Source of the DNA: Mycobacterium sp. NBC_00419
Lineage (GTDB): Bacteria; Actinomycetota; Actinomycetes; Mycobacteriales; Mycobacteriaceae
Length of the DNA: 64,000 bases
Direction: 5' to 3'
NCBI RefSeq assembly: GCF_036023875.1
Contig: NZ_CP107931.1
Location: 1,984,001 to 2,048,000 of the forward strand
In this document: positions 51,705 to 62,618 of the stretch, one piece after another
Layout: every line of letters starts with the position of its first letter
Numbering within the stretch: the stretch's first letter is position 1
Notes under the pieces: generated by a model
Database searches by the model: none
Seen by the model: only the letters and a program-made list of their open reading frames with translations
Told to the model about the DNA's origin: nothing
Position numbers and translations under genes: made by a program

Positions 51705-52619
51705 CTACACCTTCTTGGGAGAGAAGAACTTTGAGATGAAACGCGCGCCGATGTTCAGGATCGCGATCAGCAGGACCAGCGTGAGGGCCGCGCCCCAAAG
51801 CCGATCAGTGGGAACCGGGTTGGCACCCGCTCCGGCCGAGGTCTGGTCATACATCATGCCGGGCAGCGACCCCATGAAGCCGCCGAACATGTCGAAGTTC
51901 ATCGCCTGCGAGTAGCCGACCAGGATCAGTAGTGGCGCGGTCTCGCCCATCACGCGGGCCAAGGCCAGCATGATGCCGGTGACGATGCCCGACAACGCCG
52001 TCGGAATAACAATGCGCGCAATGGTTTTCCACTTCGGCACACCGAGGGCGTAACTGGCCTCGCGCAGATCCATCGGCACGATGCGCAGCATCTCCTCGGT
52101 GGAGCGGACGATCACTGGGATCATCAGCAACACCAGTGCCAGCGACACCGCGAAGCCGGAGCGCGGGAAGCCGAGCGTTGCCACCCAGAGGGCGTAGATG
52201 AACAGCGCCGCCACGATCGAGGGCACACCGGTGAGGATGTCCACCATGAACGTGGTGATCTTGCCCAGCCTGGTGCCGCCGCCGTACTCGACGAGATAGA
52301 TACCGGTGAACACGCCGATGGGGATCGAGATGACAGCGCAGACCAGACCTTGCAGCAGCGTGCCGATAAGCGCGTGGTACACGCCACCGCCGGCTGCGAA
52401 CGCCGTCATACCCGCCTGGGAGTTGGACCACCAGGTGCTGTCGAGAACGACTTTGTAGCCCTTGGAGATCACCGCGTACAGCACCCACAGCAGCGGCACC
52501 ACAGCAACAGCCACCGACGCCGACACCAGCACCGTGGCGGTGTTGTTGACCACCTTGCGGCGCAAGCTCACACCTTGGAACGTGGGCGCCTTGACCGGTC
52601 GGTCCAGTGTGGAGGTCAT
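51705..52619 (-). CDS. pstA: Phosphate ABC transporter permease PstA
   Basis: 304 aa, six membrane segments. Permease loop '[20 protein letters not shown]' followed by '[20 protein letters not shown]' interacts with PstB. The start overlaps the pstC stop (ATGA) and the stop is 9 bp before pstB. Confidence 0.95.
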   Translation of the reverse strand: MTSTLDRPVKAPTFQGVSLRRKVVNNTATVLVSASVAVAVVPLLWVLYAVISKGYKVVLDSTWWSNSQAGMTAFAAGGGVYHALIGTLLQGLVCAVISIPIGVFTGIYLVEYGGGTRLGKITTFMVDILTGVPSIVAALFIYALWVATLGFPRSGFAVSLALVLLMIPVIVRSTEEMLRIVPMDLREASYALGVPKWKTIARIVIPTALSGIVTGIMLALARVMGETAPLLILVGYSQAMNFDMFGGFMGSLPGMMYDQTSAGAGANPVPTDRLWGAALTLVLLIAILNIGARFISKFFSPKKV

Positions 52620-53659
52620 CGGGCACCCCTTCCGGCAACCGCGGCACGGGCCAGCGAGTTGACGACAAACGTCAGGATGAACAGAACCAAGCCCGCTGCG
52701 ATATAGGCGCCGGCCTTGTACTGGTCATTGAATTCCGAAGCGGCCGAGGCGATCTTGCTGGCGAACGTGTAGCCGGCGTCGAACAGCGACCAGCCGAACG
52801 CTTTCTGGGTTCCACGCAGGATGATCAACAGTGCGATCGTCTCACCGAGTGCGCGGCCGAGGCCCAGCATCGCGCCGCTGATGTAACCGGACAGCCCGAA
52901 CGGCAGCACGGTCGTCCGTACGACTTCCCAGCGAGTGGCGCCCAGCGCCAGCGCCGCCTCGATCTGGCCACGAGGTGTCTGGACGAACACCTCCCGGGCG
53001 ACCGCGGTGATGATCGGCAGGATCATCACCGCCAGCACGATGCCGGCGGTGAAGATCGTGCCGCCACCGGCCACTGACGCGTTCCCTGTCTGAAACAGGA
53101 ACAGCCACCCGAGGTTTCCGTTCAACCACATCGCCAAGGGCTTGATCACCGGGGCCAGCACGTAGATGCCCCAGACGCCGTAGATGATCGACGGCACCGC
53201 AGCAAGCAGATCCACCATGTAGCCCAGCGGCCCGGCCACCCGCCGCGGAGCGTACTGCGTCAAGAAGATCGCAATACCCAACGCGACGGGCATGGCCAGG
53301 ACAAGAGCGAACAGCGAGACGAACACCGTGACCTGGATCAGGTCGAAGATGCCGAAGGTCATCTTCGAGGTGTCGGTGGTGATCCAGTTCCCGCCGTAGG
53401 TGAAGAAGTTCACCTCGTTGCGCTGCAACGCCGGCACCGCACGCCAGACGAGGAAGAAGCCGATCGCGGCGATCATGACGATGATCAGGATGCCCGCGCC
53501 CTCCGAGAGGCCTCGGAAGATCGCGTCCCCGGGCCGCACCTTGGAGTGACCCGAAGGATCCGTCGGCACCGCGGGCTTCTCGGGTATCGGCGCCGCGACG
53601 ACCTCACCCGAACCCGCATCTGCCGGATTAGGTGTGGTCACGTCTACCCCATCGCTCAC
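52616..53659 (-). CDS. pstC: Phosphate ABC transporter permease PstC
   Basis: 347 aa. Pro-rich cytoplasmic N-terminus, first membrane helix near residues 45-68, and the permease loop '[20 protein letters not shown]' with '[18 protein letters not shown]'. GTG at 53659 has GGAGAG 4 nt upstream; an in-frame start at 53677 would add six residues. Partner of PstA. Confidence 0.93.
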   Translation of the reverse strand: MSDGVDVTTPNPADAGSGEVVAAPIPEKPAVPTDPSGHSKVRPGDAIFRGLSEGAGILIIVMIAAIGFFLVWRAVPALQRNEVNFFTYGGNWITTDTSKMTFGIFDLIQVTVFVSLFALVLAMPVALGIAIFLTQYAPRRVAGPLGYMVDLLAAVPSIIYGVWGIYVLAPVIKPLAMWLNGNLGWLFLFQTGNASVAGGGTIFTAGIVLAVMILPIITAVAREVFVQTPRGQIEAALALGATRWEVVRTTVLPFGLSGYISGAMLGLGRALGETIALLIILRGTQKAFGWSLFDAGYTFASKIASAASEFNDQYKAGAYIAAGLVLFILTFVVNSLARAAVAGRGAR

Positions 53660-53704
53660 TGATCTCTCCATCGTCACCGCAATCGACCTACCTCGCCAGC
53701 GCTA

Positions 53705-54832
53705 CTACTGGATTGCGGTGACTGCGGTCAGCAGACGCTGCTTGAACGCATCAGGCAGCGGCACGTAGCCGGCGGCCGGGAGACCGTCCTGGCCGTAGTT
53801 GGCGGCCACCGTCAGGAACGACTTCACCGCGGCAGCAGTGTCGGCGTCGTAGCCCTTGGAGCAGACGATCTCGTAGGTCGCCAGGATCAGCGGGTAGGCG
53901 CCCGCCTCCTTGGTGGCGTAGATCGAATCCAGATCGAGCACGAGGTCGTTGCCCTCGGCCTTGAACTTCGCGGAGTCGATGGCCTTCTTCGCGGTGTCGT
54001 CGGTCAGTTCCACCGGACCTGAACCGGTGTCGATCTGCGCCACGGCAGCACCGGCCTGGGTGGCGAAGCCCTTCTCGACGTAGCCGATCGACCCGGGGGT
54101 GGCCTGCACGGCCTGGATCACACCGGCGGACTTCTGGGCGCCCTCGCCCGCGCCGCCCTGGAACTCCTTGCCCGCGCCCTTGGTCCAGCTCTGCGGAGCG
54201 GCAGCGGTCAGGTACTTCTGGAAGTTGTCGGTGGTACCCGAGGAATCCGAGCGGTAGATCGGGGTGATCTTCTGGTCCGGCAGGGTCGCGCCGGCGTTCA
54301 ATGCGGCGATGGCCGGGTCGTTCCAGTTGGTGATGCCACCGCTGAAGATCTTGGCCAGCACGTCGCCGTTGACGACGACCTTGTCCACACCGGGCAGGTT
54401 GTAGGCCAGCGCGACGGGACCGAAGACCAGCGGCAGGTTCCACGCCGGGTTTCCGCCGCAGCGCTTGGCGGCCTGGTCCGGCTGATCCTTCGACAGCGCC
54501 GAGTCCGAGCCGGCGAAATCGACCTGGCCAGCGATGAACTGGGTGACGCCCGCACCGGAGCCGGTCGGGTTGTAGGACAGGTTCTTGCCCGGGCACTTCT
54601 GGCCCCAGACCTGGTTGAACACCGCGATCGCGTTCTGCTGGGCGGTCGAGCCCTCGGCGGTCAGCGAGTTCTTGCCGCCGCAATCAGCGGAGGAGGCCGA
54701 CGATCCCGACGCGGCGGTCGAGGAGGACGACCCGGCGTTGTTGTCGCTTCCGCATGCGGTGAGCGTCAACCCGGTGATGGCCGTCGCAGACACGGTTACG
54801 AAGAACGCCTTGCCAAACCTGTTCAGATTCAC
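53705..54832 (-). CDS. pstS: Phosphate-binding lipoprotein PstS
   Basis: 375 aa. Lipobox 'LTLTAC' with Cys27, a Ser/Ala linker, then the phosphate-binding fold: 'LTAEGSTAQQNAIAVFNQVW', 'YNPTGSGAGVTQFIAGQVDF', 'FAGSDSALSK' and 'PIYRSDSSGTTDNFQKYL'. Delivers phosphate to PstCA. PHO-box-like repeats precede it at 54931-54960. Confidence 0.95.
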   Translation of the reverse strand: MNLNRFGKAFFVTVSATAITGLTLTACGSDNNAGSSSSTAASGSSASSADCGGKNSLTAEGSTAQQNAIAVFNQVWGQKCPGKNLSYNPTGSGAGVTQFIAGQVDFAGSDSALSKDQPDQAAKRCGGNPAWNLPLVFGPVALAYNLPGVDKVVVNGDVLAKIFSGGITNWNDPAIAALNAGATLPDQKITPIYRSDSSGTTDNFQKYLTAAAPQSWTKGAGKEFQGGAGEGAQKSAGVIQAVQATPGSIGYVEKGFATQAGAAVAQIDTGSGPVELTDDTAKKAIDSAKFKAEGNDLVLDLDSIYATKEAGAYPLILATYEIVCSKGYDADTAAAVKSFLTVAANYGQDGLPAAGYVPLPDAFKQRLLTAVTAIQ

Positions 54833-54930
54833 CTATCCCACTTTCTCGAGGTAGCTCGGTCCGCCCCGGACAGGGGCGCACGCGTCATTCCGGAAGTTAT
54901 GCGCCGGTGGTGGACGGAACCCGTTGAGAA

Positions 54931-54960
54931 GATGAACGCGGGGTGAACAGGTTGGTGAAC
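54931..54960 (-). promoter_or_regulatory. PHO-box-like repeats upstream of pstS
   Basis: On the minus strand GTTCACC, GTTCACC and GTTCATC occur at 12- and 11-bp spacing. This suits tandem binding of RegX3 about 100-130 bp before the pstS start. Confidence 0.62.
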
Positions 54961-54983
54961 GTAGCGTTGCGCGCAGCCGCGCA

Positions 54984-56698
<1,715 letters not shown>

Positions 56699-56877
56699 CA
56701 GATTTCTCCAATGCTCTGGATGGGCCAACATCGACAGCACCGTCGCGGTGACCTACCAGACTCATGGGCGACATATGGTCGTTACGACCATGGGTCGACT
56801 AACTTTAACCCGCGACCTGCCATTTAGCCGATCTGAGCTAATCAGTCGACGGGTATCCGCTCCCGGTAGGCCAGAAT

Positions 56878-57681
56878 GTGCAGGTGCGGAAGCTGCTGAT
56901 AGCCCTCGGTACCACGCTCCTTGCGGTGGTCATCGGGGCGGTCGGCGCCGACTTCGGCGCGACGATCTACGCCGAGTACCGGCTGGCCAGGACGGTTCGC
57001 AGCGTCGCCGGGCTGTCCTTCGACCCGTCGGTGGCGATTCTGGGTTTCCCGTTCATCCGCCAGGCCATGCGGCACCACTACGACGAGATCGAGATCAAGG
57101 CCAACGGGGTGGACCACGCCGTCACGGGCAAAGCCTCCCTGGAAGCGACCTTGCACGACATCAACCTCACCGACGCGTCCTGGCTGATCAGGCCGGACGC
57201 CGATCTTCCGGTCGGCAAGCTGGAGAGCCGGATCATCATCGATTCCTCGCATCTGGGCCGCTTCATCGGCATGAAGGACCTGATGGTCGAAGCTCCGTCG
57301 AGAGAGACCAATGACGCCACCGGCGGCACCACCGAGTCGGGCATCTCCGGCAACAAGGGCCTGGTGTTCACCGGAACCCCGAAGAAGGCCGGATTCGACA
57401 AGACGGTCAGCGTGGCCGTCGACCTGTCCATCGCCGGCGACGAGCAGACCACATTGGTGTTCACCGCAACGGGCCTGCAGATGGGCCCCGGCTCCGCGGA
57501 TCAGGACGTCCCCGAGGACAAGCGAGCCGCGGTGCTGGCGGCGTTCAGTGGCAGCCTGCCCGGTCAGAAGCTCCCGTTCGGGGTTCGCCCCACTACCGAA
57601 GGTGCCCGCGGCTCGGACATCATCATCGAAGGCATCGCCGAGGGAGTAACCATCCGCCTGGACGGGTTCACACAACCATGA
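56878..57681 (+). CDS. lmeA: LmeA, DUF2993 lipid-binding mannan elongation factor
   Basis: 267 aa. N-terminal membrane anchor or signal (residues 5-28) followed by a DUF2993 domain: 'GFPFIRQAMRHHYDEIEIKA', 'PVGKLESRIIIDSSHLGRF' and 'NDATGGTTESGISG'. It supports lipomannan/LAM mannan elongation in the periplasm. GTG 56878, or GTG 56884 two codons later. Coupled to thiX (ATGA overlap). Confidence 0.92.
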   Translation: MQVRKLLIALGTTLLAVVIGAVGADFGATIYAEYRLARTVRSVAGLSFDPSVAILGFPFIRQAMRHHYDEIEIKANGVDHAVTGKASLEATLHDINLTDASWLIRPDADLPVGKLESRIIIDSSHLGRFIGMKDLMVEAPSRETNDATGGTTESGISGNKGLVFTGTPKKAGFDKTVSVAVDLSIAGDEQTTLVFTATGLQMGPGSADQDVPEDKRAAVLAAFSGSLPGQKLPFGVRPTTEGARGSDIIIEGIAEGVTIRLDGFTQP

Positions 57682-58100
57682 CCTCTTCACTCGTCACCGT
57701 GGTCGCGGCGATCGCGGCCGCACTGGGCGTCGCCGCCATCGCAGGCGTGCTGCACCGCCGCCGCTCCGGCGTGCTGCGCCACAACGCCGATCCGGACGTC
57801 ATCGACACCAGCGACCTGGGTCTGTCGCGCACCGGGCCGACCATCGTGCACTTCAGTGCGGTGTGGTGCGGTCCGTGCGCCGGGGTGCGTCGGGTGGTCA
57901 ACCAGGTGAGCGCCGAGATGCGTGACGTAGCTCACGTCGAGATCGATATGGACGCCAACCCGGCTGCCGCGCGCAAGCTTTCGGTGCTGTCATTGCCGAC
58001 GACGTTCATCTTCGACGCCGAGGGCCGCCAGCGGTACCGCACATCGGGAGTGCCCAAGGTGGCTGACCTGCGGTCGGCCCTCGAGCCTCTATTGGCTTAA
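57678..58100 (+). CDS. thiX: Membrane-anchored thioredoxin-like protein ThiX
   Basis: 140 aa. One N-terminal membrane helix, then a thioredoxin fold with Cys64 and Cys67 in 'WCGPC' and cis-Pro in 'LSLPTTFIFD'. Likely a membrane disulfide reductase. Overlaps lmeA by 4 bp, so the two are co-translated. Position equals Rv0816c. Confidence 0.9.
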   Translation: MTSSLVTVVAAIAAALGVAAIAGVLHRRRSGVLRHNADPDVIDTSDLGLSRTGPTIVHFSAVWCGPCAGVRRVVNQVSAEMRDVAHVEIDMDANPAAARKLSVLSLPTTFIFDAEGRQRYRTSGVPKVADLRSALEPLLA

Positions 58101-58120
58101 GACCGGTGTCATTGGGTAGC

Positions 58121-58222
58121 ATGACTGCCGTGTCCGCCCGCCTCGAGCTCATGCTCACCAAGCGCCGTGCAGTGGATCTGTGCCGCGTCGCGGGTTGTTG
58201 CTGTTGTTGTTGTAGCTGCTGA
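58121..58222 (+). CDS. Polycysteine leader peptide (cysteine-responsive attenuator)
   Basis: 33 aa. The 3' end encodes six consecutive Cys, one Ser and one more Cys before the TGA. ATG is 20 bp after the thiX stop with no ribosome site, as for leaderless uORFs. Polycysteine small ORFs in front of sulfur genes are reported in M. smegmatis and M. tuberculosis to attenuate the downstream operon when cysteine is ample. Here it precedes DUF4395-sseA-sseC. Confidence 0.85.
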   Translation: MTAVSARLELMLTKRRAVDLCRVAGCCCCCCSC

Positions 58223-58309
58223 GTAGCCGCGCCTTTTCGCGTCGCCGCTCGGAGCAGGCCCCTAGTGGCATGTCTCCACCCAGCCCATCCCAGCAACAGG
58301 AGTAGACCC

Positions 58310-58777
58310 ATGTCGACCACGATCACCACCAACACCGGTCCCGCCCAGGTGGACGTCCGCGGTCCGCGATTCGCGGCGTGGGTGACCACCGCAGTGCTCA
58401 TCGCGGTACTCGTGGTGTCGGCAGTCAGCTCTGTCGCCGCGGCGATTCTGCTCGGCCTTCAGGCCGTCGTGTTCGCCATCGGGGCGGTGGGCGGCCCCCG
58501 CAAGCATCCCTACGGCCGGATCTTCGCCACGCTCGTGGCGCCCCGGCTCAGTCCGGTCACCGAACGGGAACCGGTGCCGCCCTTGAAGTTTGCCCAACTT
58601 GTGGGTCTGGTCTTCGCCGTCGCGGGTGTCGCCGGATTCGCCCTCGGCGCTCCCCTGCTCGGTGTGATCGCCACTGCCTTCGCACTTTTCGCCGCGTTCC
58701 TCAACGCGGCGTTCGGCATCTGCCTCGGCTGCCAGCTCTACCCGCTGGCGGCCCGACTGCGCCGCACTCCCGCATAA
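58310..58777 (+). CDS. DUF4395 membrane protein
   Basis: 155 aa, four hydrophobic segments: residues 18-37, 40-58, 95-115 and 117-135. Ends with 'FGICLGCQLYPL', whose Cys pair is typical of DUF4395 proteins near sulfurtransferases. Likely handles a sulfur species at the membrane. ATG behind AGGAG. First large gene of the attenuated sulfur operon. Confidence 0.87.
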   Translation: MSTTITTNTGPAQVDVRGPRFAAWVTTAVLIAVLVVSAVSSVAAAILLGLQAVVFAIGAVGGPRKHPYGRIFATLVAPRLSPVTEREPVPPLKFAQLVGLVFAVAGVAGFALGAPLLGVIATAFALFAAFLNAAFGICLGCQLYPLAARLRRTPA

Positions 58778-58814
58778 GCCTGCACGACACCAAAGAACCG
58801 AAAGGATCCACTTC

Positions 58815-59648
58815 ATGGCTCGCTCCGACGTCCTGGTCTCCGCCGACTGGGCCGAGAGCAATCTCGATACCCCCAAGGTCGTCTTCGTCGAGGTCGACGA
58901 AGACGCCAGCGCCTACGACACCGGGCATATCGCCGGTGCGGTCAAGCTGGACTGGAAGCAAGATCTCCAGGATCCCGTCAAGCGCGATTTCGTTGACGCC
59001 CAGCAGTTCTCGAAGCTGCTGAGCGATCGCGGCATCGGCAACGACGACACTGTCGTGCTCTACGGCGGCAACAACAACTGGTTCGCGGCCTACGCATACT
59101 GGTACTTCAAGCTCTACGGCCACGAGGACGTCAAGCTGCTCGACGGCGGACGCAAGAAGTGGGAGCTCGACGGCCGCCCGCTGTCGGCCGACGCTGTCGC
59201 GCGGCCCGCCACCAGCTACTCGGCCAAGGCCCCCGACAACACCATCCGCGCTTTCCGCGAGGAAGTGATCTCGGCGATCGGCACCAAGAATCTCGTCGAC
59301 GTCCGCTCCCCTGACGAGTTCTCGGGCAAGATCCTGGCCCCGGCTCACCTGCCGCAGGAACAGAGCCAGCGTCCCGGCCACATCCCCGGCGCCATCAACG
59401 TGCCGTGGAGCAAGGCCGCCAACGAGGACGGAACCTTCAAGTCCGACGAGGCCCTGGCCGCGCTCTACGCCGAGGCCGGCCTGGACGGCGAGAAGGAGAC
59501 CATCGCCTACTGCCGCATCGGTGAGCGCTCGTCGCACACCTGGTTCGTGCTGCAGGAACTGTTGGGCCACAAGAACGTCAAGAATTACGACGGCAGTTGG
59601 ACGGAATACGGCTCCCTCGTTGGAGCCCCAATCGAGTTGGGAAATTGA
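58815..59648 (+). CDS. sseA: Thiosulfate sulfurtransferase (rhodanese)
   Basis: 277 aa, two rhodanese domains. The second carries catalytic Cys233 in 'AYCRIGERSSHT', and 'LYGGNNNWFAAYAYWYFKLY' belongs to the first. Nearly identical in layout to mycobacterial CysA2/CysA3 (Rv0815c). It transfers sulfane sulfur, for example from thiosulfate. Middle gene of the polycysteine-controlled operon. Confidence 0.94.
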   Translation: MARSDVLVSADWAESNLDTPKVVFVEVDEDASAYDTGHIAGAVKLDWKQDLQDPVKRDFVDAQQFSKLLSDRGIGNDDTVVLYGGNNNWFAAYAYWYFKLYGHEDVKLLDGGRKKWELDGRPLSADAVARPATSYSAKAPDNTIRAFREEVISAIGTKNLVDVRSPDEFSGKILAPAHLPQEQSQRPGHIPGAINVPWSKAANEDGTFKSDEALAALYAEAGLDGEKETIAYCRIGERSSHTWFVLQELLGHKNVKNYDGSWTEYGSLVGAPIELGN

Positions 59649-59650
59649 TC

Positions 59651-59953
59651 ATGTGCTCTGCACCCAAACAAGGACAGACCCTGCCCGCCGGTGTCGACCT
59701 GGAGAAGGAGACGGTGATCACCGGTCGCGTTGTCGACGGCTCCGGGCAGACCGTGGGTGGCGCCTTCGTCCGTCTGCTGGACTCCAGCGACGAGTTCACC
59801 GCCGAGGTCGTCGCCTCGGCAACCGGGGACTTCCGGTTCTTCGCCGCGCCGGGCACCTGGAAGGTGCGGGCGCTGTCGAAGCTGGGCAACGGTGACGTGA
59901 CCGTCGCCCCCACCGGCGCCGGCATCCACGAAGTCGACATCAAAGTCGCCTGA
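59651..59953 (+). CDS. sseC: DUF1416 protein SseC
   Basis: 100 aa. '[20 protein letters not shown]' start and the '[18 protein letters not shown]' strand are family marks. Carboxypeptidase-regulatory-like beta fold, always beside sseA. Role in sulfur transfer is unproven. Starts 2 bp after sseA, so translation is coupled. Confidence 0.92.
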   Translation: MCSAPKQGQTLPAGVDLEKETVITGRVVDGSGQTVGGAFVRLLDSSDEFTAEVVASATGDFRFFAAPGTWKVRALSKLGNGDVTVAPTGAGIHEVDIKVA

Positions 59954-59979
59954 GCCGGCTCACGCTGACATAACGCTGA

Positions 59980-60012
59980 CAGGACTCGGGTGGCGACGCC
60001 GCCCGAGTCCTG
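59980..60012 (+). terminator. Hairpin terminator after sseC
   Basis: CAGGACTCGGG pairs with CCCGAGTCCTG, and an inner GGC/GCC extends the stem. No T-run follows, which is common for mycobacterial terminators. It ends just before the next leaderless promoter. Confidence 0.7.
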
Positions 60013-60018
60013 CGCGGT

Positions 60019-60024
60019 TAGAAT
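60019..60024 (+). promoter_or_regulatory. -10 box of leaderless promoter
   Basis: TAGAAT followed by six bases and the GTG at 60031. The transcript should begin at the start codon. Confidence 0.6.
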
Positions 60025-60030
60025 TCCACC

Positions 60031-60129
60031 GTGGTTCTGTTCTACGAGATCCTGCTGGTCGCCAACGTCGTGTTGATCACGTGGTTCGCGCTGTACGCGC
60101 TCTACCGACTGATCACCGACGAGTCGTGA
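60031..60129 (+). CDS. Small membrane protein, 32 aa
   Basis: One membrane helix ('[19 protein letters not shown]') with short polar ends. GTG start directly after a leaderless promoter; the stop overlaps the GTG of the nitrobindin-like gene (GTGA). Besides any function of its own, its translation probably feeds ribosomes into the next gene. Confidence 0.65.
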   Translation: MVLFYEILLVANVVLITWFALYALYRLITDES

Positions 60130-60773
60130 CCTCTGACGACATCGCCGGCAGCGGCGATCGCGCCCTCGCGGCCGCAGCCGAGCGTGCCAGGGAGACGGCG
60201 GGCCGCAACATTCCGGTGTTCGACGACCTTCCGCTGCCTGCCGACACCGCCAATCTGCGCCTCGGCGCCGACCTGCACGCCGCGTTGCTCGCGTTGCTGC
60301 CGCTGGTCGGGGTGTGGCGAGGCGAGGGCGAGGGGCGTGGCCCGCAGGGCGATTACCGGTTCGGCCAGCAGATCATCGTCTCCCATGACGGCGGCGACTA
60401 CCTGAACTGGGAAGCCCGCTCGTGGCGGCTGGACGAGGACGGCGGCTATGACTCCCCCGGCCTGCGCGAGACCGGCTTCTGGCGGTTCGTCGACGATCCC
60501 GATGACCCGGGTGAGTCGCAGGCCATCGAACTGCTGCTGGCCCACTCGGCCGGCTACGTCGAGCTGTTCTACGGACAGCCTCGCACCCAGTCGTCGTGGG
60601 AGCTGGTTACCGACGCGCTGGCACGCAGTAAATCCGGTGTTCTGGTCGGCGGCGCCAAGCGGCTGTACGGCATCGTCGAGAACGGTGACCTGGCCTACGT
60701 GGAGGAGCGGGTCGACGCCGACGGCGGCTTGGTGCCCCATCTGTCCGCACGACTCTCGCGGCACGTCGGCTGA
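60126..60773 (+). CDS. Nitrobindin-like FABP-fold protein (DUF1794, Rv0813c-like)
   Basis: 215 aa. The nitrobindin mark GxWxGxG appears as 'GVWRGEGEG', followed by beta-barrel strands and a late His in 'HLSARLSRH' that could bind heme. Nitrobindins isomerise peroxynitrite or bind NO; for this subgroup (Rv0813c) heme binding is less certain. GTG 60126 overlaps the previous stop. Coupled to a small lipoprotein. Confidence 0.86.
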   Translation: MTSDDIAGSGDRALAAAAERARETAGRNIPVFDDLPLPADTANLRLGADLHAALLALLPLVGVWRGEGEGRGPQGDYRFGQQIIVSHDGGDYLNWEARSWRLDEDGGYDSPGLRETGFWRFVDDPDDPGESQAIELLLAHSAGYVELFYGQPRTQSSWELVTDALARSKSGVLVGGAKRLYGIVENGDLAYVEERVDADGGLVPHLSARLSRHVG

Positions 60774-61051
60774 TGCGTCGGCTGCTCCTCGTCTCGGTGA
60801 GTGTCGCGCTGCTCGCGGCGTGCTCGTCGAGCCCGACCCCGTCCGGACCGCCGACCACGATCAGCCCGGCGCCGACCGAAGCGACCATCACCCCTGCCGA
60901 GCACGGATCGCTGGCGCATTGCCTCCAGCAGCACGGGGTCTCGGAATCCGGGGGCTCGGTCGTGCTCGGGCCGCCCGCCGGCGTCGACCCGAAGACCTGG
61001 GACGACGCGATGAGGGCGTGTTCACCGCTGGGTCCCGGCCCGGCGGGCTAA
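60773..61051 (+). CDS. Small lipoprotein
   Basis: 92 aa. Lipobox 'LLAAC' with Cys17, a Ser/Pro/Thr linker and a short domain with two Cys ('HCLQQHGV', 'DDAMRACSPL'). The pattern resembles the lipoprotein at 63633. ATG shares one base with the nitrobindin stop (TGATG). Last 4 bp overlap the convergent ATPase gene. Confidence 0.78.
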   Translation: MRRLLLVSVSVALLAACSSSPTPSGPPTTISPAPTEATITPAEHGSLAHCLQQHGVSESGGSVVLGPPAGVDPKTWDDAMRACSPLGPGPAG

Positions 61052-61794
61052 TCACCCCTGATGCTGGTGACCCGACGCAGGAACTGCTGGGTCCGTTCAT
61101 GCTGCGGATTGTTCAAAACCTGTTCAGCAGAACCTGATTCGATGATCTTGCCGCCGTCGAGGAAGCACACGGTGTCGGCCACCTGCCGCGCGAACCCCAT
61201 CTCGTGGGTGGCCATGACGATCGTGCGCCCGGATGTCGCCAGTTCCCCGACCAGATCGAGCACCTCGCCGACGAGTTCGGGATCCAGCGCACTGGTGATC
61301 TCATCGAGGAGGAGCAACCGGGGGTCGTAGGCCAGTGCGCGCGCGATGGCCACGCGCTGCTGCTGACCGCCGGACAGCTTGTCCGGATAGGCGTCGGCCT
61401 TGTCCGCCAGCCCAACCCGGGCCAGCAGTTCCCGGCCGCGCTCCTGTGCTTCCCGCCGACCGCGGCCGTGCACGACCCGGGGCGCCAGGGTGACGTTGTC
61501 GAGCACTTTCATGTGCGGGAACAGGTTGAACGACTGGAACACCATGCCGATGGGTCGGCGGGCGGCGTCGGCGTCCACGCGTGGGTCGCTGATATCGCGC
61601 CCGTCCAGGAAGATCTGGCCCTCGTCGATGTCCTCGAGCAGGTCCACACACCGCAACAACGTCGACTTGCCTGATCCCGACGCTCCGATGAGGACCACCA
61701 CCTGGTGTTCGGCGACGTCGAGGTCGACACCGTCGAGAACGTTGCGGTCGCCGTAGCTCTTGACCAGGCCCCGGACCGACAGGACCTCGGTCAC
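61048..61794 (-). CDS. Polar amino-acid ABC transporter ATPase (GlnQ-like)
   Basis: 248 aa. Walker A 'GASGSGKST', 'MVFQSFNLFPHMKVLDNVTL', signature 'LSGGQQQR', Walker B 'LLLLDEITSALDPE' and 'ATHEMGFARQVAD' are diagnostic of the GlnQ/HisP group. GTG 61794 overlaps the permease stop (GTGA). Last gene of a three-gene importer. Confidence 0.93.
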   Translation of the reverse strand: MTEVLSVRGLVKSYGDRNVLDGVDLDVAEHQVVVLIGASGSGKSTLLRCVDLLEDIDEGQIFLDGRDISDPRVDADAARRPIGMVFQSFNLFPHMKVLDNVTLAPRVVHGRGRREAQERGRELLARVGLADKADAYPDKLSGGQQQRVAIARALAYDPRLLLLDEITSALDPELVGEVLDLVGELATSGRTIVMATHEMGFARQVADTVCFLDGGKIIESGSAEQVLNNPQHERTQQFLRRVTSIRGD

Positions 61795-62618
61795 AGCGCG
61801 CCCTGGCGGGTCGCGGCGCGACGCGACGCCCAGTCGGCCAGCCTGGCCGACGGCACGGCCAGCGCGACGAAGAGCAGTCCGGCCACCACGTACGGCGTGA
61901 AGTTGTAACTCGTGGCCACCTGGATTTGCGCGGCGCGCACTGCGTCGACCGCGCCCAGGACCGAGATAAGGCCGCAATCCTTTTGCAGCGCAACGAAATC
62001 GTTGAGCAGGGCCGGAGTGACCCGGCGCACCGCCTGAGGCAGGACCACTAGGCGCATCGTTTTCCGGTAGTTCAGTCCCAACGACTTCGCCGCCGCCAAC
62101 TGCGACGGATGGACCGACTCAATGCCGGCTCTGAACACCTCGGCGACGTAGGCGGAGTACACCAGGACCAGTGCCAGCCCGCCCAGCAACACCGGGTTGT
62201 TGGGAATTCCGCCTAAGCGCAGACCCGGGAGTCCGAACCCGACGAGATAGAGGCAGATGATCAGGGGCAATCCCCGGAACAGGTCGACGTAGCCGGTGGC
62301 CAGTGCGCGCACCGGGAACCACACCGGCCCGCGCAGGGTGCGCACCGCGGCCAGGCCCAACCCGAAGGCCAGGATCAGGATCTGGCAGACCACCAGCACG
62401 CGGACGTTGAGCCACAGACCGTCGAGCACGGCAGGCAGGCTGTCCCAGCCCACGCGGAGGTTGAAGAACGACTCCCGCACCCGCGGCCAGCCCGGCGACG
62501 ACATCGTCGCCAGCGCGGCCACCGCGGCGAACACCACGGTGGAGACCAGGGCGACCAGCGTGGAACGCCGTGCCCTCGACCGCCGATACGCCTGGCGCTC
62601 GACGGCCAGGACGGTCAC
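61791..62618 (-). CDS. Polar amino-acid ABC transporter permease
   Basis: 275 aa with a cytoplasmic basic N-terminus. Membrane segments include 'VLVVCQILILAFGLGLAAV'. The HisM-type loop is 'AAKSLGLNYRKTMRLVVLPQ' and 'YVDLFRGLPLIICLYLV' is the second hallmark. GTG 62618 overlaps the binding-protein stop. Confidence 0.92.
   Translation of the reverse strand: MTVLAVERQAYRRSRARRSTLVALVSTVVFAAVAALATMSSPGWPRVRESFFNLRVGWDSLPAVLDGLWLNVRVLVVCQILILAFGLGLAAVRTLRGPVWFPVRALATGYVDLFRGLPLIICLYLVGFGLPGLRLGGIPNNPVLLGGLALVLVYSAYVAEVFRAGIESVHPSQLAAAKSLGLNYRKTMRLVVLPQAVRRVTPALLNDFVALQKDCGLISVLGAVDAVRAAQIQVATSYNFTPYVVAGLLFVALAVPSARLADWASRRAATRQGAL

Noticed and set aside
58185..58222. TTGTTG repeat tract as possible simple-sequence or assembly error
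   Set aside because: It encodes the Cys run of a known type of leader peptide in the correct genomic context.
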